A DNA stretch of 46,070 nt. It comes from Desulfobacterales bacterium. GTDB taxonomy: Bacteria; Desulfobacterota; Desulfobacteria; Desulfobacterales; JANQIE01. The DNA is taken from NCBI GenBank assembly GCA_028282295.1, contig JANQIE010000101.1, positions 1 to 46,070 of the forward strand, in the 5' to 3' direction. The translations under genes and the position numbers were made by a program. Shown here in pieces: positions 8,142 through 16,239 of the stretch (its first letter is position 1; each line of letters starts with the position of its first letter). The notes under the pieces were generated by a model, which was not told the origin of the DNA, did no database searches, and saw only the letters and a program-made list of their open reading frames with translations.

Positions 8142-11100
8142 ATGCGTTTTGGAATTCTAAAAAAGTTCTTAATCGCTTTTCTGGTTCTATCCCTGGTTCC
8201 GCTCCTGATTGTCGCCCTGCATGCGTACCGCACCATCGTCAATGTTGGCCATAGCGCGGTGGACAATAGCCGCAAAGCCCTCATCGAACATTCCACCACA
8301 TTGCTGGTGGCCCGTGCCAGTGCCGTGGCACACCAAGTCGAGGAATTTCTCTACGCACGTAGAGACGATTTAAAATCGCTGGCCCTGTTGCCGACCGAGC
8401 CGCAGGTTTACCTCGCTTTTAGTCGCAGCCACCAACGCCAAATATGGATACGAGGCGGTACGCGCACCATGCCACAACAGATACGGCGGGTCATTCCGAT
8501 CTATCGGGAAATTACATATACAAACGAATTGGGGATAGAAGAAATTCACATCGCGCAAGACCGGTCCGTCGCGACCGCCCGCAGCCTAAAGCTTCCCTTT
8601 CGCAGTAACTTTGGCCAGGAGGACTACTTCAATCAGGCGCGCTCTCTGCCCCGGGGTAAAATTTATGTTTCTCATCTGGTCGGCCGGCATGTACGTAGCG
8701 CTGAGCAATTGCAAGGCGCACAAAGCGTGGAAGATGCCTATGGCGGCGTCGCTTATTCCGGTATCATCCGCTTTGCCATACCGGTCTATCGTGACGAAGA
8801 ATTTAAGGGTGTTGTTTCACTGGCCTTGGATCACCAGCATTTAATGGAATTTACCCAACACGTTCTGCCCATTGGCAGTGATGAAATCGTGTTTCCCAGC
8901 TATGCCAGCGGCAACTATGCCTTTATGTTCGATGACGAGGGCTGGATCATTACCCATCCCAAATTCTGGGATATCCGGGGGTATGATCGTGATACGGGGT
9001 TGCTGGTTGACCCGCAGTCACCTCAGTTTAACGCCGCTAGAATGAAAGCCGGCCTTATTCCTTTCAACCTGCTGCATGTTGCGTTTATCCACCCCAACTA
9101 CCGCCACATCGCCCTGGAAGTACTCAACGGCAAATCCGGTATGACGTCTACTTACAGTGTAGGCGGTGTTTCACGGGTTCTGGCGTTTGCTCCGATTCGG
9201 TTTGGCTTTGGCGAGTATCGTAAGAGCGGTTTTTTCGGGGGCGTGACCCTGGGTGCCCAAACCAATGTTTTTCATCAGGCCGTGGATGCGACCTCCGACA
9301 CCATTCGTGAGGCGCTGCAACAAACGGTTAAAAACTTCGGCCTGATCATTCTGCTGGCCGGACTCTTTGTGGCCTCAATTGCGGTTTTGATCGCCAAAAG
9401 TTTTACGCGACCGATTCATCTGCTGGCCGAAAAAGCCAACCAGATAGGGCAGGGCAATTACGAGGTTTCGGTAAACATTATGAGCGGTGACGAGCTCGAA
9501 ATCCTGGGACAGAATTTTGACCAGATGGGCCGGCAACTTCAAAAGCATCAACAGCGTTTGATGGATTCCCTGTCCCAATTGGAAACTTCAAAAAAAGACA
9601 TTGAAAACTACAACCTGCGGCTTCGAAAACAGGTCGATATTTTAAAGCATATTCACTACATCAGTAATTTTCTGAGCGTCAATTTCGACCAGGCCGAAGT
9701 GATCAAAACCATTTTGAAAACCTGTGTCGAGGGGCTTGGTTTTGATCGCGCCTTGCTTTACCTGCACAATACCGAAACCCGGGTTTTGGAGTGTGTCAGC
9801 GCCTACGGGTTTACTCCTACCGATGAGAAGCGCGCTCTTGGCGCTTCTTACCAAATCGAACAACATGATTGTGTGCCAACGCGGGTGTTTATTGGCGGTG
9901 AACCGATTCGCGTCGACAACGCCCAAACCGACACCGATTTAACCGACCTGGATCGCAAAATCGCTAGTCTGAGCGGGATCCAGGCGTTCGCATTCGCTCC
10001 GATTCGAACCACCGAGCAAATTATCGGGGTTTTGGGAGCCGACTACGCTACAACCTCCCGGCCCATCGGTGAAGAGGAAATGGAGTCGCTCAAAATCCTG
10101 GCCAATGAAACCGCCATGGGAATTGAACGGGCACGCCTGATGGATGAGGCGGTTTCCGAACGTGATTTTATTGAAAGTATTTTTTCGAATATGATGAGCG
10201 GGCTGCTGGTGGTGGACCAGCAAGGATGCGTCCGCGCGGCCAATCCAAAGGCCTGCCAGCTATTGAAAATCGATTCAGCCGGCATCATTGAGCAACCGGT
10301 TGGCCAGGCCCTGGTCGACTACCCGCCACTTTGTGAACAGATCGAACTTGCCATGAGTCATCCGGGACCTCACAACTCCGATTTTGAACTGATTTTGCCA
10401 GACGGCAGTCAGCAGTTTTTTGAGACCACTGTTCATCTTATCCAAGGAACGGCCCTGTCCGGCGATAATCCGGTTATCCTGATTTTCCGCGATATAACCG
10501 GGCGCAAGAAGATGGAGAAGCTTTTACGGCGTAGCGACCGGTTGGTATCCCTGGGAACCCTGGCCGCCGGGATTGCCCACGAAATACGCAACCCTTTGAC
10601 CGGTATCAGTCTGATGCTGGATGATTTACATGATCGTCTACACAGCCGGCCCGACGAGCGTTTTTTGATGCAGCGCGCCCTGCAGGAAATAGAGAAACTG
10701 GAAAGTATTGTCACGGAGCTGCTAGAATTTGCAAAATCGCCGACATCACGGCTGGTGCCTAAAGACCTCGACCAGATCCTGGAACACACCCTCTTTTTAG
10801 TTAACAAACAGTGTAAACAAGCCGGCATTATTTTAAAGCAACACACACACGATCCACTCCCTCCGGTCTTACTCGATCCGGAGAAGATGAAACAGGCGCT
10901 GCTGAATATCCTGCTTAACGCGATCAACTTTACTCCTAACGGCGGCCGTATCGATGTGACCACCGAATTGAAAGAAGACGCAGGCATCTTGGCTGCTGGA
11001 CGTTGTGTGGAAGTTGCCATTGCCGACACCGGCCCCGGGGTCGATCCGGATGATATTGAATTTATTTTTGATCCTTTTTTCACCCGCAATCCAAACGGAT

Positions 11101-11228
11101 TTGGTTTGGGTCTATCTATCACTCACACCATTATCGAGGAACACCAAGGCAAAATCGTAGTGGAAAATGAAACCGGAAAGGGCGCTTGTTTCAAGATTTT
11201 CTTACCGGTGGCCAGAGGAGACTTATGA
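8142..11228 (+). CDS. Membrane sensor histidine kinase with cache, HAMP, GAF and PAS domains
   Basis: From the ATG at 8142 the protein has 1028 aa. A first transmembrane helix (about 8-30) and a second (about 400-420) enclose a large periplasmic cache-type sensor region. HAMP follows (TRPIHLLAEKANQIGQGNYE), then a coiled coil, a GAF domain (about 515-660), a PAS domain (about 675-790), HisKA with the phosphoacceptor His813 in GIAHEIRNPL, and HATPase_c with DTGPGVDP and GFGLGLSITHTII. No receiver domain is attached. The stop overlaps the start of the next gene as ATGA, so kinase and regulator are translationally coupled. The signal is unknown. A TTG at 8073 would add 23 residues, but 8142 puts the first helix directly at the N-terminus. 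Confidence 0.88.
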   Translation: MRFGILKKFLIAFLVLSLVPLLIVALHAYRTIVNVGHSAVDNSRKALIEHSTTLLVARASAVAHQVEEFLYARRDDLKSLALLPTEPQVYLAFSRSHQRQIWIRGGTRTMPQQIRRVIPIYREITYTNELGIEEIHIAQDRSVATARSLKLPFRSNFGQEDYFNQARSLPRGKIYVSHLVGRHVRSAEQLQGAQSVEDAYGGVAYSGIIRFAIPVYRDEEFKGVVSLALDHQHLMEFTQHVLPIGSDEIVFPSYASGNYAFMFDDEGWIITHPKFWDIRGYDRDTGLLVDPQSPQFNAARMKAGLIPFNLLHVAFIHPNYRHIALEVLNGKSGMTSTYSVGGVSRVLAFAPIRFGFGEYRKSGFFGGVTLGAQTNVFHQAVDATSDTIREALQQTVKNFGLIILLAGLFVASIAVLIAKSFTRPIHLLAEKANQIGQGNYEVSVNIMSGDELEILGQNFDQMGRQLQKHQQRLMDSLSQLETSKKDIENYNLRLRKQVDILKHIHYISNFLSVNFDQAEVIKTILKTCVEGLGFDRALLYLHNTETRVLECVSAYGFTPTDEKRALGASYQIEQHDCVPTRVFIGGEPIRVDNAQTDTDLTDLDRKIASLSGIQAFAFAPIRTTEQIIGVLGADYATTSRPIGEEEMESLKILANETAMGIERARLMDEAVSERDFIESIFSNMMSGLLVVDQQGCVRAANPKACQLLKIDSAGIIEQPVGQALVDYPPLCEQIELAMSHPGPHNSDFELILPDGSQQFFETTVHLIQGTALSGDNPVILIFRDITGRKKMEKLLRRSDRLVSLGTLAAGIAHEIRNPLTGISLMLDDLHDRLHSRPDERFLMQRALQEIEKLESIVTELLEFAKSPTSRLVPKDLDQILEHTLFLVNKQCKQAGIILKQHTHDPLPPVLLDPEKMKQALLNILLNAINFTPNGGRIDVTTELKEDAGILAAGRCVEVAIADTGPGVDPDDIEFIFDPFFTRNPNGFGLGLSITHTIIEEHQGKIVVENETGKGACFKIFLPVARGDL

Positions 11229-12589
11229 AAAAAATTCTTGTTGTTGACGATGAAGCGATAATTCGTGACAACCTTGAGCGGATTCTCTCTGAGGAAAACT
11301 ACGAGGTCACATCGGTTGCCACTGGAACCGCCGCACTGGGCTTACTCACCGAGGAGGAGGTGGATGTGGTGCTGTTGGACCTCAACCTGCCCGATCTTGC
11401 CGGTCTGGAAGTTCTTAAAAAAGCCAAGGAGCTTGATCCGGAACTGCTGGTCATCATTATCACCGGATATTCCAGCGTGGAGTCCGCGGTAAAATCACTG
11501 AAGCTCGGTGCCTACGATTACATCAAAAAACCCTTCAAAGCGGATGTTATCAAACTGATCGTCCGGCTCGCCCTGGAAGCCCAGCAGCTTAAAAAGCAGG
11601 TTGGTCTGTTGCAGCGGCGTTTAAGGCTCCCATCCAAATTAAATATTATCGCTGAAAGTGACCAGATGCGCAAAATTCTGGCGCAGGTCACGGAAGTCGC
11701 ACAACATGAAACCGCTACGGTTTTCATTACCGGCGAAAGCGGTACTGGAAAAGAAGTGGTGGCGCAATCGATTCACTACCTCAGCCCGCACAAGGATAAA
11801 CCATTTTTGGAAATCAATTGCGCTACCTTGCCTGAAAACCTGTTGGAAAGTGAATTGTTCGGACATGAAAAAGGGGCGTTCACGGATGCCAAGCAACGCA
11901 AAAAAGGACTGTTTGAAGCAGCTAACGGCGGGACGGTGTTTCTCGATGAAATCGGCGAGATGCCAATGAATTTGCAGGCCAAATTATTGGGGGTGTTGGA
12001 ACGCAAACGTTTTCGGCGTTTGGGCGGTCACCGTGATATTCAGGTCGCCGTTCGAATTATAGCAGCCACCAATATCGATCCGAAGAAAGCGATCGCCGAG
12101 AAGAATTTCAGGGAAGATCTATATTATCGTCTCAATGTTTTCCCCCTCCACTTGCCGCCTCTGCGTGAACGGCCGGATGATGTTCTTGCCTTGGCCCATT
12201 TGTTTTTGTTTCAATTCAACCGGCAATTTCACAAAAACTTTCAGCAAATCGATTCCGAGGCGGCTAAGAAACTTCAACGCTATGCCTGGCCGGGTAATGT
12301 GCGCGAACTGCGCAACGTTTTCGAGCGCATTTGCATAATGCACAAAGGACCGGTTGTAGAAGCGATTCATCTACCGCCTGAAATCGTCACCTTCGATAAC
12401 CCATCCTCTTTTCTAGAAATACCCGAAAGTATATTTGACATGGAAGCGGTTATCGATGATGTCACCTGCCAGCTTATTCGCCGGGCTATGCAGAAGACAA
12501 ACGGCAACACGGCCAGGGCTGCTCGAATGCTCGGCATTCCCAGAGGAACACTGCGTTACAAACTAAAAAAATATGACATGGAGACTTAG
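11225..12589 (+). CDS. Sigma-54-dependent response regulator (NtrC family), partner of the upstream kinase
   Basis: This 454-aa regulator starts at 11225, with AGAGGAGA before it. Domains: receiver (1-120, phosphoacceptor Asp52 in LLDLNLPD, conserved Lys in YIKKPF), AAA+ sigma-54 activator (about 145-370; Walker A GESGTGKE, Walker B GTVFLDEIGE, arginine-finger region REDLYYRLNVFPL), and a Fis-type helix-turn-helix (NTARAARMLGIPRGTLRYKL). The sigma-54 contact loop reads GAFTDA instead of GAFTGA, a variant I recall in some natural regulators. It should activate sigma-54 promoters when phosphorylated by the kinase. Targets are not evident; the nearby OadG/OadB genes are one possibility only by proximity. 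Confidence 0.93.
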   Translation: MKKILVVDDEAIIRDNLERILSEENYEVTSVATGTAALGLLTEEEVDVVLLDLNLPDLAGLEVLKKAKELDPELLVIIITGYSSVESAVKSLKLGAYDYIKKPFKADVIKLIVRLALEAQQLKKQVGLLQRRLRLPSKLNIIAESDQMRKILAQVTEVAQHETATVFITGESGTGKEVVAQSIHYLSPHKDKPFLEINCATLPENLLESELFGHEKGAFTDAKQRKKGLFEAANGGTVFLDEIGEMPMNLQAKLLGVLERKRFRRLGGHRDIQVAVRIIAATNIDPKKAIAEKNFREDLYYRLNVFPLHLPPLRERPDDVLALAHLFLFQFNRQFHKNFQQIDSEAAKKLQRYAWPGNVRELRNVFERICIMHKGPVVEAIHLPPEIVTFDNPSSFLEIPESIFDMEAVIDDVTCQLIRRAMQKTNGNTARAARMLGIPRGTLRYKLKKYDMET

Positions 12590-12617
12590 AACTAAAGGAA
12601 TTCAACTTACAACCGCC

Positions 12618-12644
12618 GTAAACCCCTTATTCAAGAGGGTTTAC
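12618..12644 (+). terminator. Hairpin after the response regulator, weak terminator candidate
   Basis: GTAAACCC (12618-12625) pairs with GGGTTTAC (12637-12644) around an 11-nt loop, 29 nt past the stop codon. No T-run follows on the plus strand, so this may be a transcript-end hairpin rather than an intrinsic terminator. It lies between convergent genes. The rest of 12645-12821 is T-rich on the plus strand with no recognisable element. Confidence 0.4.
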
Positions 12645-12821
12645 AGGCCGACTTTGTAATTCGCCCATTTTTAAACGATCTCGGCTCTTTGCATACCTTA
12701 GTATCCGTTTTTTCTTTTTTATATCCTCGTTCCTTAACACCCTGTTGGTGATATCTTTTGTTTTTTGACGTAGTTTACGCAACAAAAAAGCCCGATTACT
12801 TTAAAACGATTATTGTGCAAC

Positions 12822-13175
12822 TCAGCGTGGCAAATCCAATCCTTCTTTTTTTAATAGCTCACCGTACCAGCTCGCAAATTCAAACATACCGATGAAACGT
12901 TCTTCATTATTGATGATACCCAGGGCCATCTCCAAGACCCCCCTGGCATAAGCATTGCCGTAATTTTCACCGGCCTTTGATTGCAGAAACCCCCTCACAA
13001 GCATATGAGTTGTCCGGTTTGTTCGATCTTTGCGAATATCAATGGGGTCCTTCGGCTCTTGAAAGGGGTTCCATTTTTCATAGCCTCGCTTCATTATCTG
13101 CTTTTGACGTCGCGAAGACATTTTTTCGAAGATAGCTCGTTTACGTTTTTCCTCATCAGTATTCAAATTGGCCAT
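12822..13175 (-). CDS. Hypothetical protein, 117 aa
   Basis: Not recognised. The product is charged and soluble, with a basic N-terminal helix (EEKRKRAIFEKMSSRRQKQIMKR), a central segment EKWNPFQEPKDPIDIRKDRT and a helical C-terminal half (GVLEMALGIINNEERFIGMFEFASWYGELLKKEGL). A ribosome binding site AGGAA precedes the ATG at 13175. It lies 38 nt downstream of the cysteine-cluster protein gene on the same strand, probably co-transcribed. There is no signal peptide or membrane segment. The KWNPFQEPKDPIDIR segment reads like an interaction motif, but that is only an impression. Confidence 0.75.
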   Translation of the reverse strand: MANLNTDEEKRKRAIFEKMSSRRQKQIMKRGYEKWNPFQEPKDPIDIRKDRTNRTTHMLVRGFLQSKAGENYGNAYARGVLEMALGIINNEERFIGMFEFASWYGELLKKEGLDLPR

Positions 13176-13213
13176 TGGTGTTATTCCTATGGATTAGTGT
13201 TGTCGGTTGGTTT

Positions 13214-13879
13214 TTATTTTTTCTCTAATTCAATGCCAAGATAGGCTTCGTCATAGGTTGTCAATAAAGCCATCGAAACCGGAACAAGCAACCCTCCCAT
13301 TTGGGAGTGCTTTGATTTGATGTCACGCACCAACCCACTTGATAATGTGTGCAGTTTCTGTTGAATCAAATCCAATTTTACCGTCGGGTACTGGTCACCT
13401 TCCTTGAAACCGGATTGTCCGCAAGTGTGGCTGATACCGTTTATGGCCGTTGGAATCCCATACAGGCGGCAGGTGATCGGGCGATATACATAAAGATCGC
13501 AATGTTCGTTACCATTGAGCAGCGGACAGCGCACCTTATTCAAAGCCATTTCCGTCAGAATATCTACCTCGTTTTTACCACGGGACAAATCCTGTGCCGC
13601 TTTACGTTTCAACTTATAGATTTTCCGATCAGCCTTATTCGCTTTCTCCAGTATTTTTTCCTTCTCCGAACCACTAAAGTGTCGCTCAAACTGATGGTTC
13701 AAAAACAGGGCTTCGATCAAACTTAAATCAAATAAGGCATGGCAACATTCGGAACATTTGGTTTTACAGCGCACCTCGCCGGGAAACTGCTCCCGAACCT
13801 TATTAAAGGCATCCTCCGCCATTTTCACAAGTGCTTCATATTTTTTAAAATAGGGCATCAAATCTATTTGCATCTCCAT
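13214..13879 (-). CDS. YkgJ-family cysteine-cluster protein (putative Fe/Zn-chelating)
   Basis: The 221-aa protein carries the CxxxCxxCC cluster at about residues 38-46 (CKTKCSECC) and the downstream cysteines of this family, CPLLNGNEHCDLYVYRPITCRLYG, plus a late cysteine in HTCGQSGF. These match PF03692 (YkgJ/UPF0153), whose members are thought to bind zinc or an iron-sulfur cluster; the physiological role is not established. A basic helical middle (about 70-105) separates the first cluster from the others. It lies directly downstream of the parS site and of mnmE on the same strand. Confidence 0.85.
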   Translation of the reverse strand: MEMQIDLMPYFKKYEALVKMAEDAFNKVREQFPGEVRCKTKCSECCHALFDLSLIEALFLNHQFERHFSGSEKEKILEKANKADRKIYKLKRKAAQDLSRGKNEVDILTEMALNKVRCPLLNGNEHCDLYVYRPITCRLYGIPTAINGISHTCGQSGFKEGDQYPTVKLDLIQQKLHTLSSGLVRDIKSKHSQMGGLLVPVSMALLTTYDEAYLGIELEKK

Positions 13880-13904
13880 CTCCTCGAAATAAGATCAAAC
13901 TTAA

Positions 13905-13920
13905 TGTTTCACGTGAAACA
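13905..13920. promoter_or_regulatory. parS: parS centromere site (ParB binding)
   Basis: The 16-bp perfect palindrome TGTTTCACGTGAAACA equals the widely conserved chromosomal parS sequence bound by ParB. It sits between mnmE and the cysteine-cluster gene, in the origin-proximal block where parS sites are normally found. ParB-CTP clamps loaded here would spread and recruit SMC and ParA. parA and parB are not in the window. I saw no second perfect copy. Confidence 0.95.
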
Positions 13921-13937
13921 TTCATTTTGAATAACAG

Positions 13938-15350
13938 CTACTTCCCAATACAAAAGCGACTAAATATATTATCCAACACCTCCTCCTTCACTGTGGTGCC
14001 GAGAATCTCCCCAAGTGCGTCGAGCGCCGCCTGTAAATCGATGGTTATCAACTCCTCGGGAACGTTCGTTGCGATCCCATCGATCGCTGATTCAATCATC
14101 GCAACAGCTGTGGCGACAGCTTCCTTTTGCCTCACGTTGGGTACAATCCGGTTTTGTAAATCAAGTTCGACATCACCGGTGATGGCGGCAGCAATTGCTC
14201 GCTTCAGTTCGTCGATACCGCGCTGCAGTTTCGCAGACGTAAAAACAATATCAAAAAATTGCTCTCGATGAGGTACTGTCGTTTTGCCGGTCCAGTCCTT
14301 GAGATCAATTTTGTTAATCACTCCGATGGTCGGCTTGTCTTTAGTTTCTGCGATAATTTCCGTAGAGCTTTGAAAATTACTGTCGGTCGCATCGAAAACA
14401 AGCAGAATCAAATCACACGCTTTGATATCGGCAAGGGTCATATCGATGCCGATCTTCTCAATCGGGTCTGCTGTGGCATGAATACCTGCAGTATCGGTTA
14501 CCACGAGTGGGATACCGTTCAATACCAATTCCGCTTCAATCAGGTCACGCGTGGTTCCAGGTGTCGGTGTTACAATCGCTCGCTGTTTGGCGACAAGGCA
14601 ATTGAGCAGACTCGACTTACCAACATTCGGACGGCCAATAATACCAATCTTGATACCCTCGCGAAAGATATGACCTTCCTGATAGTCCGCTAATAATTTT
14701 TGCAACGCGGGCAACACCTCCTCGTTAAGTTTACGCCTCATCAAATCATAGTTTACCGGGTCTGCAACATCCTCGACAAAGTCGATGGCTACCTCAAGAT
14801 GTGCCAGTTGATCCAGAATAATAGCGCGGAGTTTTTCGACATGTTTTTTTAGATCACCGTGGATTTGAGAGGCGGCCAACTTCAAGGCGTTCTCTGAGCG
14901 GGCGTTGATTATATCGATAATTCCTTCGGCTTGAGAAAGGTCAATGCGACCATTTGTAAATGCGCGCCGGGTGAATTCACCCGGCTCCGCTAGCCTGACG
15001 CCTTGAGCAACGACCTGGTTTAATACCGCGTGCAAAACCGCCGGGCCTGAATGGGTGTGAATTTCAACCACATCTTCGCATGTATAAGATTTGGGGGCCT
15101 TCATGGCGACCAGTAACACTTCATCGATACATTGGCGTGTCTGGGGGTCAAGAATATGGCCATAGGTGAGTTGATGACTGCGCAAGGTTATGGTGCGTTG
15201 TTTTTTGTGTTTTTCGTTGCTATCTGCGCGGTCGGCGGGTTGAAAGAGGTGCTGCGCCACAGCAAAGGCTTTGGTACCGGATAGCCGGATAATGCCGATG
15301 CCGCCATACCCAACGGGCGTGGCAATGGCGGCAATAGTGTCTTTATTCAT
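13938..15350 (-). CDS. mnmE: tRNA uridine-5-carboxymethylaminomethyl modification GTPase MnmE
   Basis: With 470 aa the protein has the normal MnmE length. Features: an N-terminal tetrahydrofolate-binding domain (1-~120), the helical domain, an inserted G domain (G1 GRPNVGKSS at about 239-247, G2 region TPGTTRDLIE, G3 DTAGI near 286, G4 NKID), and the C-terminal FCIGK (466-470) whose Cys is needed for tRNA modification. With MnmG it installs the cmnm5 group on wobble uridine 34 of certain tRNAs. It lies downstream of yidC-jag on the same strand, the usual bacterial order; mnmG is not seen. The gap to jag is about 87 nt. Confidence 0.97.
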   Translation of the reverse strand: MNKDTIAAIATPVGYGGIGIIRLSGTKAFAVAQHLFQPADRADSNEKHKKQRTITLRSHQLTYGHILDPQTRQCIDEVLLVAMKAPKSYTCEDVVEIHTHSGPAVLHAVLNQVVAQGVRLAEPGEFTRRAFTNGRIDLSQAEGIIDIINARSENALKLAASQIHGDLKKHVEKLRAIILDQLAHLEVAIDFVEDVADPVNYDLMRRKLNEEVLPALQKLLADYQEGHIFREGIKIGIIGRPNVGKSSLLNCLVAKQRAIVTPTPGTTRDLIEAELVLNGIPLVVTDTAGIHATADPIEKIGIDMTLADIKACDLILLVFDATDSNFQSSTEIIAETKDKPTIGVINKIDLKDWTGKTTVPHREQFFDIVFTSAKLQRGIDELKRAIAAAITGDVELDLQNRIVPNVRQKEAVATAVAMIESAIDGIATNVPEELITIDLQAALDALGEILGTTVKEEVLDNIFSRFCIGK

Positions 15351-15437
15351 GATTAATCGGTGACCCGCCTCGCACTCTCAGGGAGGGGTTTTACTTTCCC
15401 AATACAAACTATTGAATACGCTGCCGCTTGTTTTTCG

Positions 15438-16223
15438 TCAAGCCTGACGGCGACGATACGACCCGGTTTTTTTGGGGAAAATGAGGAGTTTGCGATAAAA
15501 ACCGTCGCCTTTGCTTTGTGTGCGGACGTTCCGATCATTTTTCAAGGCCAAGTGGACGATACGACGATCATAGGCATTCATTTGTCCCACAGAAACCGGT
15601 TTGCCGGTATTTTTCGCTTTCTCGGACAATCGCAAAGCCAAGCGTTCCAGATTGGCCTTGCGCGTTTTTAAGTATCCTTCAATATCGATTTGAATGCGTA
15701 GCCTCTGTTCCCTTCGATGATTGACAATTTTATCGACCAGATACTGAATGGCTTCGAGCGTTTGACCCCGTTTGCCGATCAGAACGGCCGATTTGCCGCC
15801 AGTGATATTAAACAACAGGCGCGACTGTTTTTTTTCCAGTTGGATCTGCGCATCGTCGGTAATGATGTTGACTATCCGGTGTAGCGCTTCTTCGGCAAGC
15901 CGGGCGGCTTCTTCGTAATCCTGGGTGTCGACAGGCTCGGACTCTTTGGCGGGGCGCTTTTTTCCAAAGGTTTTCTGTAAAATGGCATTTTTAAGTTTGG
16001 TAAGCTCCAAGGCTTCTTCTTCTTCGGTTTCCTCATCAACCTTTGTGTCCGGCGGATAAACACGTATTTTTGCCTTTTTGGCGCCTACCAATCCAAAAAT
16101 CCCGGTGGATCCGTAGGAAATAACATCATATTTTAATTCATTTGTATCTATTTTGAGTCTACGACTCGCTTTTTCGACCGCTTTATCAAGGTTTTTGGCT
16201 TCGATTTCGATTTCAGCCGGCAT
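15438..16223 (-). CDS. jag: Jag/KhpB-type RNA-binding protein (Jag-N, KH, R3H)
   Basis: From the ATG at 16223 (ribosome binding site TGGAGGTG just upstream) the product has 261 aa. The N-terminal Jag-N domain (MPAEIEIEAKNLDKAVEKAS) is followed by an acidic linker, a KH domain with the GxxG loop in VLIGKRGQTLEAIQ and an R3H domain (about 180-240) ending in KNDRNVRTQSKGDG. Family members bind RNA and, in Gram-positives, influence cell elongation. The longer frame to 16286 would overlap yidC and lacks a better start. The gene follows yidC by 16 nt and belongs to the yidD-yidC-jag-mnmE block. Confidence 0.93.
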   Translation of the reverse strand: MPAEIEIEAKNLDKAVEKASRRLKIDTNELKYDVISYGSTGIFGLVGAKKAKIRVYPPDTKVDEETEEEEALELTKLKNAILQKTFGKKRPAKESEPVDTQDYEEAARLAEEALHRIVNIITDDAQIQLEKKQSRLLFNITGGKSAVLIGKRGQTLEAIQYLVDKIVNHRREQRLRIQIDIEGYLKTRKANLERLALRLSEKAKNTGKPVSVGQMNAYDRRIVHLALKNDRNVRTQSKGDGFYRKLLIFPKKTGSYRRRQA

Positions 16224-16239
16224 ATAATTCACCTCCATT

